The notes beneath the pieces were generated by a model. The model did no database searches. It saw only the letters and a list, made by a program, of their open reading frames with translations, and was not told where the DNA came from. A program made the position numbers and the translations under genes. Positions 16,434 to 26,541 of a stretch of DNA of 31,583 nt are shown piece by piece (the first letter of the stretch is position 1; each line of letters opens with the position of its first letter). The DNA comes from Rickettsia typhi. Lineage in GTDB: Bacteria > Pseudomonadota > Alphaproteobacteria > Rickettsiales > Rickettsiaceae. The DNA lies in NCBI GenBank assembly GCA_945883665.1, contig CAMCXV010000010.1, forward strand, positions 1 through 31,583, written 5' to 3'.

Positions 16434-17613
16434 TAAATATGATGTTATAGTTATAGGTGCAGGTGCGGCTGGTTTAATGGCAGCTATATATAGTGCTAAA
16501 ACAGGAAAAAAAGTTCTAATCATCGAGCATACTAATAAAATTGGCGAAAAAATAAGAATCTCTGGTGGGGGTAGATGTAATTTTACTAATCTTCATACTA
16601 GTAGCAATAATTTTATTTGCCAAAATCGCCATTTTGTAAAATCTGCTCTTTCTAATTATACTCAGCAAGATTTTATTAATTTAATTAAATCTTACAATAT
16701 TGCTTATCACGAAAAAACTTTAGGGCAATTATTTTGTGACGGTTCTTCTAAACAAATAATTGATATGTTATTAGACTTATGTAACAAATATCAAGTTGAT
16801 ATAAAATTGTCATGCATAGTTAAAGATGTTACAAAAAACAATGTTTTTAATATAGATAGTGACCAAGGAGATTTTACTAGCAATGCTCTTATCATAGCTA
16901 GTGGTGGTCTTTCAATTCCAAAAATTGGTGCTAGTGATTTTGGTTATAAAATAGCAAAGAAGTTTGGTCTTAAAATAATACCAACTAAACCTGCATTAGT
17001 ACCTTTGATAGTTCATGAAGAACAAATGAACTTATTTACAGATCTACGTGGAATATCGAACTATTCAATTGTTAATTATAAAAAAACTAGTTTTAGTGAA
17101 AATATTTTATTCACTCATAAAGGTCTTAGTGGACCAGCTATTTTGCAAATTTCATCATATTTAGATAAAACAGAGAATGAAAAAATATCAATTAATTTAT
17201 TGCCAAATTTTGACCTAAAAAAAGCATTTATAGAGGATAAGAATAATAAACAAATTGTTAGTAATTATTTAAAGAATTATCTAACAAATCGCTTAGTTAG
17301 CAATCTAGCCTTATCTAATAATGATTTTAACCAACAAATTACTAACTTAAAAAAAGAAAATTTATTATTTATTGCAAAATCATTACATGATTTTCAAGTG
17401 CAAATAAAAAGCAACGAAGGTTACGAAAAAGCCGAAGTCACATCTGGTGGAATAGATACAAATGAACTTTCTTCAAAAACTATGGAAACTAAAAAAGTAC
17501 CAAGTTTGTACTTCGTTGGAGAAGTGGTAGATGTCACTGGTTGGCTTGGTGGTTATAATTTTCAATGGGCTTGGTCGTCAGGTTTTGCCGCTGGTAATGC
17601 AATTAATAGTTAG
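16426..17613 (+). CDS. HI0933/YhiN-family FAD-dependent oxidoreductase, TTG start
   Basis: 395 residues. The FAD-binding Rossmann motif 'VIVIGAGAAGLMAAIYSAK' opens the protein, followed by the family signature 'GEKIRISGGGRCNFTN' and a C-terminal 'GEVVDVTGWLGGYNFQWAWSSG' that caps the flavin. The start is TTG at 16426, supported by AAGGA 9 bp upstream; the next ATG would cut into the Rossmann motif. The family is widespread and poorly characterised. Homologues are annotated as NAD(P)/FAD-dependent oxidoreductases with no agreed substrate. It is the last gene of the pepA-mipZ-fadB-like run and converges on the HtrA-like gene across 93 bp. Confidence 0.92.
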   Translation: MYNKYDVIVIGAGAAGLMAAIYSAKTGKKVLIIEHTNKIGEKIRISGGGRCNFTNLHTSSNNFICQNRHFVKSALSNYTQQDFINLIKSYNIAYHEKTLGQLFCDGSSKQIIDMLLDLCNKYQVDIKLSCIVKDVTKNNVFNIDSDQGDFTSNALIIASGGLSIPKIGASDFGYKIAKKFGLKIIPTKPALVPLIVHEEQMNLFTDLRGISNYSIVNYKKTSFSENILFTHKGLSGPAILQISSYLDKTENEKISINLLPNFDLKKAFIEDKNNKQIVSNYLKNYLTNRLVSNLALSNNDFNQQITNLKKENLLFIAKSLHDFQVQIKSNEGYEKAEVTSGGIDTNELSSKTMETKKVPSLYFVGEVVDVTGWLGGYNFQWAWSSGFAAGNAINS

Positions 17614-17706
17614 GGATTATTGCGCCAAAAAATATATTCAGCAAAACTAATTAATCATTTATCAAAAACTCATTTTGCGGCTAATAATTGAATGATTTAA
17701 ACCATA

Positions 17707-19155
17707 TTAAATTTCTTTCGAAATCCACTCATTTAACGTTTTGTCATATATTATTATCCTTGGTTTTGTGTCAATACTATCAAAAGTAATATCTTGCATT
17801 AATTGTTCTTGACTTGAGATAAAACCACTTTCTTGATCAAAACCCATAAAATAAGGTTGATAATTTTTATAATTAATATTGATAAATTTTTGCTTGATAG
17901 AATCATTTACAACCTTTATTAAATCTTCTAATGTCGCAATTTTTTGGTTATTCATAGATTCCACAGCTAATCTATATACACTTTTATAATTTTGCAAAAA
18001 CATTTCTGGAATAGCGCTAAAACTACTACCTGTTTGAACATTTGCAATTGCCACACTACCAATTGGTATTCCAGATTTTACTGCTGCGTAATCATCAACT
18101 TCGAAAAAGATTGCACCAGCAAAATCAATCATCTGTAAAATTTTGGTTTTTTCTAAATTATATAACTTAACTTCTTTATCCAATTTTTGACCATTGCGGA
18201 AAATTGTTAAAGTAATAGTGTCTTTGGCGGAATTCATTGCTTGATCAAGTATAGTAAGATCCCCTCCTAGTTCCTTATTATTTATTGCCCAGATAATATC
18301 TCCAGGCATTATTATATTTTCAGCATTTGATCCCGCAATAACTGAACGAGCTATTATTATTCTGTTACGAGCATCAGGAAACTTATTTATATAATACGTC
18401 ATTTCTGATGTTGGAAAGTTACGATGCTTAACAGCTTTATCAAGAGAGTATAAAGTTGAAATAACCCCTATATGTTTTCTTTGAGGTAATTTATTATCCT
18501 TTAAATCATTTAATACATCAGTAACATAAGAACTTTTTAGAGCAAGAGCATGAGTTTTACCACCGCCATACAATACTCCTATTGCTTGATTTTCTAAATT
18601 TATCACTGGCGAACCACTTGCGCCACCAGTTGTATTCATATTGATAACGTAAGAACCTTGGGGCATTTGACCATTAATATCAAAAAGATCGGATAAATAA
18701 CCATTATGAAAAGAGAAGCCTTGATCCTCAGTATTCCCCACAATAAATACTTCATCTCCTAAATTTGGCTGTTTAGAACTAAACTCTATTTTGCTTACTT
18801 GCGAAGGTAAATCTTTTGGATTTATTTTTAAAATTGCAAAATCTGCATATTGATCATAGTAAGCAATTTTTGCTTCTGCTTGTTGTCCATTGTAAAAAGT
18901 AATGAAATATGTACCAACCGATGACCTTCCTACAACATGATTATTTGTAATAATAAATCCTTTTTCAAGATTAGCAATAAATCCTGTTCCAGACCAACTA
19001 CCAGTATTCTGGTAAGCAGATAATGAAACTCTAGTGTTAATAGTGACTATTGCTTGTTTAATTTTTTCTAAATCTTTAATTTTACTTGTTCCAGAAGCAA
19101 GTGCTACATCACATAAAATCAAACTAATTAGAAGAATTTTTATTATTTTAGACAT
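17707..19155 (-). CDS. Exported HtrA-like trypsin-family serine protease with PDZ domain
   Basis: 482 residues. A Sec signal peptide (about 1-21, ending ALASG) precedes a trypsin-like domain. The apparent triad is His73 in 'ITNNHVVG', Asp105 in 'YADFAILK' and Ser180 in 'GGASGSPV'. A PDZ-like region follows (~265-335, including 'IIMPGDIIWAINNKEL'), then a ~140-residue C-terminal part that may be a second, diverged PDZ. It is related to DegP/HtrA but not a close copy, and the PDZ portions are weakly conserved. It probably acts in the periplasm in quality control or processing. It is divergent from dnaK with 128 bp between starts, so the two may share stress regulation. Confidence 0.85.
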   Translation of the reverse strand: MSKIIKILLISLILCDVALASGTSKIKDLEKIKQAIVTINTRVSLSAYQNTGSWSGTGFIANLEKGFIITNNHVVGRSSVGTYFITFYNGQQAEAKIAYYDQYADFAILKINPKDLPSQVSKIEFSSKQPNLGDEVFIVGNTEDQGFSFHNGYLSDLFDINGQMPQGSYVINMNTTGGASGSPVINLENQAIGVLYGGGKTHALALKSSYVTDVLNDLKDNKLPQRKHIGVISTLYSLDKAVKHRNFPTSEMTYYINKFPDARNRIIIARSVIAGSNAENIIMPGDIIWAINNKELGGDLTILDQAMNSAKDTITLTIFRNGQKLDKEVKLYNLEKTKILQMIDFAGAIFFEVDDYAAVKSGIPIGSVAIANVQTGSSFSAIPEMFLQNYKSVYRLAVESMNNQKIATLEDLIKVVNDSIKQKFININYKNYQPYFMGFDQESGFISSQEQLMQDITFDSIDTKPRIIIYDKTLNEWISKEI

Positions 19156-19171
19156 TATTTTATATTACCAT

Positions 19172-19199
19172 CTTGTAAAAATTATATCTTGCACTATAT
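19172..19199 (+). promoter_or_regulatory. Possible heat-shock (sigma-32-like) promoter for dnaK
   Basis: CTTGTAA and ACTATAT are separated by 14 bp. This resembles the CTTG...(13-15)...CYATnT pattern of RpoH promoters ahead of chaperone genes, about 85 bp upstream of dnaK. The match is partial. Confidence 0.3.
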
Positions 19200-19283
19200 C
19201 AACAGATATATTTGATTATAAAGATAAATACAAACTATACTTTATATTAAATCAAACAAATTTATATTTAATTGAGGATAATT

Positions 19284-21185
19284 ATGGGAAAAATAATAGG
19301 AATAGACCTTGGTACAACAAATTCTTGTGTTGCTGTGATGGAAGGAAAAGAGCCTAAGGTTTTGGAAAATGCAGAAGGTTCTAGAACAACCCCTTCAATG
19401 GTAGCATTTGCAAACGGAGAAATATTAGTCGGCGATTCAGCTAAAAGACAAGCTGTCACAAATGCATCTAGTACTTTATTTGCTATAAAACGTTTAATAG
19501 GTCGCAGTATGGATGATCCAACTGTAAAAAAAGATCAAGATCTTGTACCATACAAAATAGTTAAAGCAGATAATAAAGATGCTTGGGTAGAAGTAGACGG
19601 CAAAAAATACTCACCAAGCCAAATTAGTGCTTATATATTACAAAAAATGAAAGAAACAGCCGAGAACTATCTTGGAGAAACTGTAACACAGGCCATAATT
19701 ACAGTACCAGCCTATTTTAACGATGCACAACGTCAAGCAACAAAAGATGCAGGCAAAATAGCAGGTCTTGAAGTTCTGCGTATTATTAATGAACCAACAG
19801 CAGCTGCACTTGCTTATGGATTTGATAAAACAGAAAATAAAACTATAGTTGTTTATGATCTTGGCGGCGGTACTTTTGATGTATCAATTCTAGAAATTGG
19901 TGATGGTGTTTTTGAGGTTAAGGCAACAAATGGCGATACTTTCCTTGGTGGAGAAGATTTTGACATGCTAATTCTTAATTTCCTTATTGACGAATTTAAG
20001 AAAGAAAATGGTATTGATTTAAAAAAAGACCCTCTTGCTTTACAAAGACTAAAAGAAGCAGCAGAAAAAGCTAAAAAAGAACTTTCTTCAACTCAGCAAA
20101 CTGATATCAATCTACCATATATCACAGCAGATAGCTCTGGTCCAAAACACATGAATATCAAGCTTACTAGATCAAAACTTGAATCATTAGTTGGAGATTT
20201 GATTGATCGCACTATGGAACCTTGTAAAAAAGCTTTGAAAGATGCTGGTATTAAAGCTAGCGATGTACAAGAAGTTGTACTTGTTGGCGGCATGACAAGA
20301 ATGCCAAAAGTGATTGAAAAAGTAAAAGAATTTTTTGGTCGTGAACCACATAGAGGTGTAAATCCTGATGAAGTAGTAGCCCTTGGCGCTGCTATTCAAG
20401 GGGGAGTTCTACAAGGGGATGTTAAGGATGTTTTATTGCTAGATGTTACTCCTTTGTCACTCGGAATAGAAACTTTGGGGGGAGTTTTTACAAGATTAAT
20501 TGATAGAAACACCACTATTCCTACTAAAAAAAGTCAGGTGTTTTCTACAGCTGAAGATAATCAACATGCCGTTACTATAAGAGTGTTCCAAGGAGAGAGA
20601 GAGATTGCTGCTCATAATAAACTCCTAGGACAGTTCAATTTAGAAGGTATACCACCTTCACAAAGAGGTCTACCTCAGATAGAAGTAACATTTGATATTG
20701 ATGTTAATGGTATAGTTCACGTTTCTGCCAAGGACAAAGCTAGTGGCAAGGAACAAAAAGTAACTATTCAAGCTTCAGGTGGGCTTAAAGAAGAAGAAAT
20801 TGCAGAAATGATTAAAGACGCTGAAAAAAATGCTTCTGAGGATAAAAAACGTAAAGATTCAATAGAAGTAAAAAACAGAGCTGATACTTTAATCTATTCT
20901 ACAGAGAAGTCTTTAAAAGAACATGGAGAAAAAATTGCAGGTAATATTAAAGACGAAATAGAAGAAGCTATAAAGAATTTAAAAGCAGTGCTTGAAGAAG
21001 ATGATATCGATAAAATAAAAGAAAAAACAGATATTTTAGCGGAAGTAAGTATTAAAATCGGTGAAGCTATGTATACTCCAAATACTGACGGAATGGGTGA
21101 TAGTAATTCTAACGACCATACTGATTCCGAAGATGCCAAAGTAGTAGATGGTGAATTTAAAGATGTAAGCAATGATAATAAATAG
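19284..21185 (+). CDS. dnaK: Chaperone DnaK (Hsp70)
   Basis: 633 residues starting [18 protein letters not shown] 19284 is chosen over an in-frame TTG at 19272 because GAGGA (19274-19278) is the ribosome site for the ATG. The ATPase domain shows phosphate loops 'GIDLGTTNS' and '[11 protein letters not shown]' and the adenosine motif '[12 protein letters not shown]'. The linker '[14 protein letters not shown]' leads into the substrate-binding domain. The C-terminal end is acidic ([12 protein letters not shown]), as in proteobacterial DnaK. It refolds proteins in an ATP cycle with DnaJ, encoded next, and GrpE, not in this window. Confidence 0.99.
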   Translation: MGKIIGIDLGTTNSCVAVMEGKEPKVLENAEGSRTTPSMVAFANGEILVGDSAKRQAVTNASSTLFAIKRLIGRSMDDPTVKKDQDLVPYKIVKADNKDAWVEVDGKKYSPSQISAYILQKMKETAENYLGETVTQAIITVPAYFNDAQRQATKDAGKIAGLEVLRIINEPTAAALAYGFDKTENKTIVVYDLGGGTFDVSILEIGDGVFEVKATNGDTFLGGEDFDMLILNFLIDEFKKENGIDLKKDPLALQRLKEAAEKAKKELSSTQQTDINLPYITADSSGPKHMNIKLTRSKLESLVGDLIDRTMEPCKKALKDAGIKASDVQEVVLVGGMTRMPKVIEKVKEFFGREPHRGVNPDEVVALGAAIQGGVLQGDVKDVLLLDVTPLSLGIETLGGVFTRLIDRNTTIPTKKSQVFSTAEDNQHAVTIRVFQGEREIAAHNKLLGQFNLEGIPPSQRGLPQIEVTFDIDVNGIVHVSAKDKASGKEQKVTIQASGGLKEEEIAEMIKDAEKNASEDKKRKDSIEVKNRADTLIYSTEKSLKEHGEKIAGNIKDEIEEAIKNLKAVLEEDDIDKIKEKTDILAEVSIKIGEAMYTPNTDGMGDSNSNDHTDSEDAKVVDGEFKDVSNDNK

Positions 21186-21216
21186 TGATTTTCCAACAAT
21201 AGAAAATAACTTAATT

Positions 21217-21259
21217 AGGCTAGATTAAATAGTTAAACAAAAAATAACTTTTCTAGCCT
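21217..21259 (+). terminator. Stem-loop between dnaK and dnaJ
   Basis: AGGCTAGA (21217-21224) pairs with TCTAGCCT (21252-21259), with an inner GTTA/TAAC pair. It could lower read-through from dnaK into dnaJ or protect the dnaK mRNA end. No strong T-run follows. Confidence 0.35.
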
Positions 21260-21320
21260 TACGTCTTATAATTAAGATATTAAATTAAGCTTTTCACTCT
21301 AAAAATATTTGTAGATTATT

Positions 21321-22472
21321 ATGTCAAAAAAAGATTATTACGACGTTTTAGAAGTGCAAAAAACAGCTACTACTTCTGAGATAAAAAAAGCTTATATAAC
21401 ATTAGCAAAAAAGTATCATCCTGACCAAAATAGCAACAATCCTGATGCTGAGAAAAAATTCAAAGAAGTTACTGAAGCATACGATACTTTGAAGGATGAA
21501 CAAAAAAAAGCTGCATATGATAGGTTTGGACATGCTGCTTTCGCTCAAGGAAATAGCGCTTCCAGTGGTTTTGGCGGCGGTGCGCGAGCTGGAAGCGGTG
21601 GCTTTAATGCACATGATATAAACGATATTTTTGGTGAATTTTTTGGAGACTTCATGGGTGGCTCTAGTGGAAGATCTAGAGCATCAGCAAATATCAAGGG
21701 TTCGGATTTAAAATATAATCTCACAATTACTCTGGAAGAAGCTTTTACCGGTGTAGACAAAAATATCAATTTTACAACTGAAATCAAATGCACTCCTTGC
21801 AGTGGTCATGGAACGAAAGAAAGCAACGCAACTACTAATTGTAGCAAGTGTGGTGGCGCTGGAGTGGTAAGAATACAACAAGGATTTTTTGCTATAGAAC
21901 AAACATGTAATAAATGTCACGGTGCTGGTCAGGTCATTAAAAACCCTTGTTCTACTTGTCATGGTAATGGTAGAGTATCAAAACAAAAAAGCTTGCTTAT
22001 CAACGTTCCATCTGGCATAGAAAATAGTACAAGAATTCGCATTGTTTCGGAGGGGGAAGCTGGAATAAGAGGAGGCGGAAATGGAGATTTATATGTTTTT
22101 GTTTCTGTAAAACCTCACAATATTTATAAATCAGAAGGTTCTGATCTTCATTTTAAAGTACCGATTAGCTTTGCTAGAGCTGCTCTTGGTGGGGAAATTC
22201 AGATACCAACTATAGATGGTTCAACAACAACATTAGCAATACCTTCTGGATCTGAAACTGGTGATGAACTCCGTATAAAAGGCAAAGGAATGTCAAAAGT
22301 TCGTTCAAGTTTAAGAGGAGATCTTTATGCGCATATTTACATTCAAACCCCAAAAAATCTTACAAAAAGACAAAAAGACTTGTTAAATGAATTGGACAAA
22401 GAGCTCGGCGATGTAAGCCAAAACTATTCGGATAGTGGGTTTTTCTCTAAAATGAAAAATTTATGGTCTTAA
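21321..22472 (+). CDS. dnaJ: Co-chaperone DnaJ (Hsp40)
   Basis: 383 residues, complete type I DnaJ. The J domain has the HPD triad in 'KKYHPDQNSNN'. A Gly/Phe-rich linker follows ('GFGGGARAGSGGF'). Four zinc-binding CxxCxGxG motifs come next: CTPCSGHG, CSKCGGAG, CNKCHGAG and CSTCHGNG. A C-terminal substrate-binding domain completes the protein. It stimulates DnaK ATP hydrolysis and delivers unfolded proteins. It lies 135 bp downstream of dnaK, with a hairpin between. Confidence 0.98.
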   Translation: MSKKDYYDVLEVQKTATTSEIKKAYITLAKKYHPDQNSNNPDAEKKFKEVTEAYDTLKDEQKKAAYDRFGHAAFAQGNSASSGFGGGARAGSGGFNAHDINDIFGEFFGDFMGGSSGRSRASANIKGSDLKYNLTITLEEAFTGVDKNINFTTEIKCTPCSGHGTKESNATTNCSKCGGAGVVRIQQGFFAIEQTCNKCHGAGQVIKNPCSTCHGNGRVSKQKSLLINVPSGIENSTRIRIVSEGEAGIRGGGNGDLYVFVSVKPHNIYKSEGSDLHFKVPISFARAALGGEIQIPTIDGSTTTLAIPSGSETGDELRIKGKGMSKVRSSLRGDLYAHIYIQTPKNLTKRQKDLLNELDKELGDVSQNYSDSGFFSKMKNLWS

Positions 22473-22475
22473 AAA

Positions 22476-22937
22476 ATGAAAAATTTTATTGTTATGAATA
22501 AATTGCTAATAAGTCTTATATTAAGTTTTTGTATGTTTCTTATAACTAGCAATGTTAATGCTATGGATTCTACAACAAGTCAAAAGAATGATATTTCTGA
22601 TAAAGGATCTATCATTTTAAAACAATTACTTTTATCTCATCAAATGCTTGCTAATGCTAAACAATCTGATCCTATTAACGAAAAAATACAAGGATCTATA
22701 GTATTGTTAGGAGAAAAGAAGTATGAACTGGTATCATTCAAATTTAAAAATAAATCGGATCAATTATTAGAAAATAGTTTTGAGGATTATGCAAAAGAAA
22801 ATAATTTACTTAACATGAAAAGTGTCGTAGATAGCTCTAAAGAGGGATCAATTATATTAGAAATTTTTGACTCTGAAAAAGCAAACTTAGATAACGATGA
22901 TATCTTTTTTTATATATCACTACGCCCTCTTAAATAA
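22476..22937 (+). CDS. Small exported protein of unknown function
   Basis: 153 residues. The N-terminus is a signal peptide (hydrophobic ~10-26, likely cut after NVNA near residue 29); a second possible start, Met7, would give a more compact signal. No lipobox is seen. The mature part (~125 residues) is Lys-, Asp- and Ser-rich with no recognised motif. The gene starts 4 bp after the dnaJ stop codon, so it is probably co-transcribed, which places a periplasmic or secreted protein in the heat-shock operon. Not recognised. Confidence 0.7.
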   Translation: MKNFIVMNKLLISLILSFCMFLITSNVNAMDSTTSQKNDISDKGSIILKQLLLSHQMLANAKQSDPINEKIQGSIVLLGEKKYELVSFKFKNKSDQLLENSFEDYAKENNLLNMKSVVDSSKEGSIILEIFDSEKANLDNDDIFFYISLRPLK

Positions 22938-22958
22938 AGAATAATTTCAATTCATTTA

Positions 22959-23723
22959 CTAAATTTTTTGATAATCAAGCATATCGCTTTCTATCTCAAT
23001 TAAATCTTCAGGTCTGCTTGCATGATACCATTTTGCATCTTTAGCTTTAATACCAAATATTTTATCACTATTTAAATAATATTCTTTTAGCGAGAATATT
23101 CTAAGTGGATTTTCTGATATTATTGCTGGCTTTAAAATATTAAGCCCTGTATACATCAAGCTATAATTACCTTCTATATCTGGTCTACTAAGCTTACCTT
23201 GTTCATTCATTTCAAAATCACCACGCAAACCTTTATATCCAACAGCTTTGTTGTAATCTTGTACAAAAAGTAAGAAATCCATTTTTTTTGGATCCCATGA
23301 TTTTATCATATCATGAAAAATACTATAATTTGCCTGTAAAATAGAATCTGTATTTAAAGTAAATATAGGCTTATGACCTAATAATTCGATGGCATTTTTG
23401 ATACCACCACCAGTTTCTAATAATTCTTCTTCATGAATAGTAGTAATTTTAGGAAAATCTGGATTATTACATATATAATTATCTAACGAAAATTCAATTT
23501 TTTCATGCAGATAATGTGTGTTAATGATTATTTTCTTAAAAGGATATGTTTTGCAAAAATCAAGAACATGATACAATATTGGTTTGCCAAGTACTGATAT
23601 AAGTGATTTAGGTTTATTTTGGCTTAAGTGCTTCATTCTAGAACCAAGACCAGCCGCAAAAAGCATGATTGTATCAATATATTCTGTCTTTTCTACCCAT
23701 TCACTATTTATATCGAGGATCAT
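22959..23723 (-). CDS. Sugar-phosphate nucleotidyltransferase, MurU-like
   Basis: 254 residues. The nucleotide-binding signature 'LFAAGLGSRMKHLSQNKPKSL' (key residues G, G, S, R, P, K) begins near residue 21, and 'TLNTDSIL' supplies the metal-binding Asp. The family transfers NMP from NTP to a sugar-1-phosphate. Next to an AmgK-like kinase it best fits MurU, which makes UDP-MurNAc from MurNAc-1-phosphate in cell-wall recycling. Mannose- or glucose-1-phosphate remain alternatives. The first ~18 residues precede the usual start of the fold; an internal Met20 is a possible true start. It is the last gene of the clpX-amgK-murU-like run, 23 bp after the kinase. Confidence 0.8.
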   Translation of the reverse strand: MILDINSEWVEKTEYIDTIMLFAAGLGSRMKHLSQNKPKSLISVLGKPILYHVLDFCKTYPFKKIIINTHYLHEKIEFSLDNYICNNPDFPKITTIHEEELLETGGGIKNAIELLGHKPIFTLNTDSILQANYSIFHDMIKSWDPKKMDFLLFVQDYNKAVGYKGLRGDFEMNEQGKLSRPDIEGNYSLMYTGLNILKPAIISENPLRIFSLKEYYLNSDKIFGIKAKDAKWYHASRPEDLIEIESDMLDYQKI

Positions 23724-23746
23724 TATAATATTATATATAGATTATT

Positions 23747-24736
23747 TTATACCCCAATGACTACTCTACTAAACCAATTTTTTAGCTTTGACATCACTGG
23801 ATGTGAAAAATCATGATTTAAATACTCAAGTACTAGCGGCATATATTGTAGATAATTATCATTTTGGTCTCTTATAAACTTTCTTGCAAATACTCCTAGA
23901 ATACGACTATTTCTTTGAGCTCCCAAAATATGATAGTTTATTAATAGATCTTCTAATTCAAGCTTTTTCTTTTTTGCAAAATAATTAATACAATCAAAAG
24001 CAAGATCTTTGGGAACTTTTATTCTTGCATCTTCTAATATTGATACTAAATCATATATCGGAGAACCAATTATAGCATCTTGAAAATCAAGCAACCCAAG
24101 CGCTTTAATATCTTTATATTTTTCTAGATACATTATATTTTCTACATGGTAATCTCTCAATACCAGACAATTATTAAAAGGAATTTGATTCTCTAAAATT
24201 TCTTGCCAAATATTTTGATATTCATCTAATTCTATTAAGGTTAGATTCCTGTTTAAAGCATAAGGAACATAATATTCTGCAAATATTTTAAGTTCATCTA
24301 AAAGAAATTTGTTATCATAGATTTTTAAATTACTAACAGGTTCTTTTTCTTGTAAAGAAATTAATGTATCCATTATAAGATAATAAATATCTTTGTGTAA
24401 TACATTAGGAGAATTCTGAATAAAATTTTTAATATTTAAACCACCTAGATCTTCTAAAACAATAAAACCTTTTTTTACATCAAAATGAAAAATTTCTGGT
24501 GCAGAAAAATTTTGCGATCTTAAGTATCGACCTATTTCTATAAATGGCTCTATGCTACAATATGTTGGGGGACAATCCATTACTATATAAGAATTATCAT
24601 TCGCTTGAATTCGAAAATAAGAACGGAAACCTGCATCACCTTGCAAAGCTGTATATTTTTCCACTCCTTCAGGAAAATAACTTTGTACAAATTCTTCTAA
24701 ATCTGTTTTTCTAGCAGAAGTTACCTTAGAATTCAT
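23747..24736 (-). CDS. Aminoglycoside-phosphotransferase-fold sugar kinase, AmgK-like
   Basis: 329 residues. It has an APH-fold kinase core with catalytic-loop 'LVLRDYHVENIMYL' (D and N typical of the family) and metal-binding 'LGLLDFQDAIIGSPIYDLVSIL'. The N-lobe shows 'FIVLEDLGGLNIKNFI'. AmgK phosphorylates MurNAc or GlcNAc at the anomeric position, bypassing new UDP-MurNAc synthesis. Pairing with a MurU-like gene supports this role, but it is inferred from context. It starts 5 bp after clpX, so the three genes are probably one operon. Confidence 0.82.
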   Translation of the reverse strand: MNSKVTSARKTDLEEFVQSYFPEGVEKYTALQGDAGFRSYFRIQANDNSYIVMDCPPTYCSIEPFIEIGRYLRSQNFSAPEIFHFDVKKGFIVLEDLGGLNIKNFIQNSPNVLHKDIYYLIMDTLISLQEKEPVSNLKIYDNKFLLDELKIFAEYYVPYALNRNLTLIELDEYQNIWQEILENQIPFNNCLVLRDYHVENIMYLEKYKDIKALGLLDFQDAIIGSPIYDLVSILEDARIKVPKDLAFDCINYFAKKKKLELEDLLINYHILGAQRNSRILGVFARKFIRDQNDNYLQYMPLVLEYLNHDFSHPVMSKLKNWFSRVVIGV

Positions 24737-24741
24737 ATTTT

Positions 24742-26022
24742 TTATACAGCAATGCGTTTTACTTGAATCTTGCTTGAAAGCTTTGTAGGTTTTTTAGGAA
24801 CTATTTTTGCTAATTCAGTTCCTTCCACAACATTTTTAGTAATTATAATTTCTTTGTTTTTAAGCTCTGAAAAGTTAAACATATTTTCTAAAAGTTGCTC
24901 TTCAATGATAGAACGAAGACCTCTAGCGCCTGTAGATCTTTTTAAAGCTTTTTCTGCAATCGCTTCTATGGCATCGTCGCTAATTGTTAGCTCAGCATCA
25001 TTTAAATTAAATAGCTTTTTATATTGTTTTATAATAGCATTTTTAGGCTCAGTTAGAATATTAATCAAAGCACTTTTGTCTAATTCTTCAAGAGTAGCTA
25101 TAACGGGTAATCTTCCTATGAATTCTGGAATCATCCCAAACTTAATTATATCCTCAACCTGCAAATCTTTTAATAAATCACTATGACGCATTTCTTCTTT
25201 TGATTTTACTATAGCAGAAAACCCTATAGAGCTTTTGTTACTTCTGCTATTAATTATGGATTCTATTCCCATAAAAGCGCCGCCACAGATAAAAAGAATA
25301 TTAGAAGTATCTATCTGGATAAAATCCTGCTGCGGATGTTTTCTACCACCTTGAGGTGGAACATAAGAAATAGTTCCTTCCATTATTTTTAATAATGCTT
25401 GCTGAACCCCCTCCCCTGAAACATCTCTTGTAATTGATACATTTTCAGATTTCTTAGCTATTTTATCAATTTCGTCAATATAAATTATACCTTTTTGTGC
25501 TTTTTCAACATTAAATTCAGCTGCCTGAAGCAATCGCAGTAGAATATTTTCTACATCTTCACCAACATATCCAGCTTCAGTTAATGAAGTAGCATCAGCC
25601 ATTGTAAATGGTACGTTAAGAATTTTTGCTAATGTTTGAGCTAATAATGTTTTACCAGATCCAGTTGATCCAACTAACATAATATTAGATTTATTAAGCT
25701 CAACATCATCATCTTTTTTTGCAAAACTTTCTAAGCGTTTATAGTGATTATAAACCGCAACTGAAAGAACTTTTTTTGCTTTATCTTGCCCAATAACATA
25801 TTGATTGAGACTTGCATAAATTTCTTTTGGCTTCGGAATTACAGAAGAGAGCTTAACAGACTGTTCTTTTGATTCCTCTTTTATTATATCTAAACATATT
25901 TCTATACATTCATCGCAGATAAATACGGTCGGACCAGCAATGAGTTTCTTTACTTCGTACTGATCTTTACCACAAAAAGAACAATGCAGTGATTTTTTTG
26001 CCTTTTCCAATTCGTTGCTCAT
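24742..26022 (-). CDS. clpX: ATP-dependent Clp protease ATP-binding subunit ClpX
   Basis: 426 residues, the usual length. The N-terminal C4 zinc-binding domain has 'CSFCGK' (14-19) and 'CDECIEIC' (36-43). The AAA+ core has Walker A 'GSTGSGKT', pore-loop-region 'AGYVGEDVE', Walker B '[11 protein letters not shown]', '[11 protein letters not shown]', 'EFIGRLPV' and sensor-2 '[11 protein letters not shown]'. It unfolds substrates for ClpP or acts as an unfoldase alone. clpP is not adjacent here. It is divergent from tRNA-fMet. Confidence 0.98.
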   Translation of the reverse strand: MSNELEKAKKSLHCSFCGKDQYEVKKLIAGPTVFICDECIEICLDIIKEESKEQSVKLSSVIPKPKEIYASLNQYVIGQDKAKKVLSVAVYNHYKRLESFAKKDDDVELNKSNIMLVGSTGSGKTLLAQTLAKILNVPFTMADATSLTEAGYVGEDVENILLRLLQAAEFNVEKAQKGIIYIDEIDKIAKKSENVSITRDVSGEGVQQALLKIMEGTISYVPPQGGRKHPQQDFIQIDTSNILFICGGAFMGIESIINSRSNKSSIGFSAIVKSKEEMRHSDLLKDLQVEDIIKFGMIPEFIGRLPVIATLEELDKSALINILTEPKNAIIKQYKKLFNLNDAELTISDDAIEAIAEKALKRSTGARGLRSIIEEQLLENMFNFSELKNKEIIITKNVVEGTELAKIVPKKPTKLSSKIQVKRIAV

Positions 26023-26210
26023 AATAACTATAAATTCTATGCATTCTTAACTAACACTATTATCAGGTAAGTTTTTGAAAGTAAACTACAATTTATCTAG
26101 CCCATTCGTAAAAATTGATATTTTTATTATCTTATCAAAAGTTTTAAGTTAAGTTTATAAACAGATTTATAAATTGTTTCTTGCATGATTATTATAAATA
26201 AGCTATTGTG

Positions 26211-26238
26211 TTGTCAATATTGATATCTTGATTATATC
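26211..26238 (+). promoter_or_regulatory. Possible promoter upstream of tRNA-fMet
   Basis: TTGTCA (26211-26216) and TATATC (26233-26238) are spaced 16 bp and sit about 45 bp before the tRNA. A second option, TTGTAA at 26242 with an AT-rich -10 near 26264, is closer. AT-rich sequence makes either call weak. Confidence 0.3.
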
Positions 26239-26281
26239 TTCTTGTAAATAAAGATATATAAATCATTATCGATGTTTTTGA

Positions 26282-26358
<77 letters not shown>

Positions 26359-26541
26359 GTTCTAAAACCAAAATTTTCTTTGTTATAAAAAATTCTAGCA
26401 AGTTGTTTTTGTATTTATGAAGCGGCTTGTTTGAATAAATTAATCACACTCATCCATAAATCTTGCATGCTTTCTATATTTTATGTTAGCGTAATTTACA
26501 AGTAAAATATTTAATTATTAACCTAATATTTAGGTATAGAA

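Noticed and set aside
17614..17706. Possible bidirectional terminator between the flavoprotein and protease genes
   Set aside because: Only short, interrupted complementary stretches with a ~40-nt loop are visible; not convincing.
19272..19283. TTG start four codons upstream of dnaK
   Set aside because: The GAGGA ribosome site for ATG 19284 lies inside this stretch, and DnaK conventionally starts [13 protein letters not shown].
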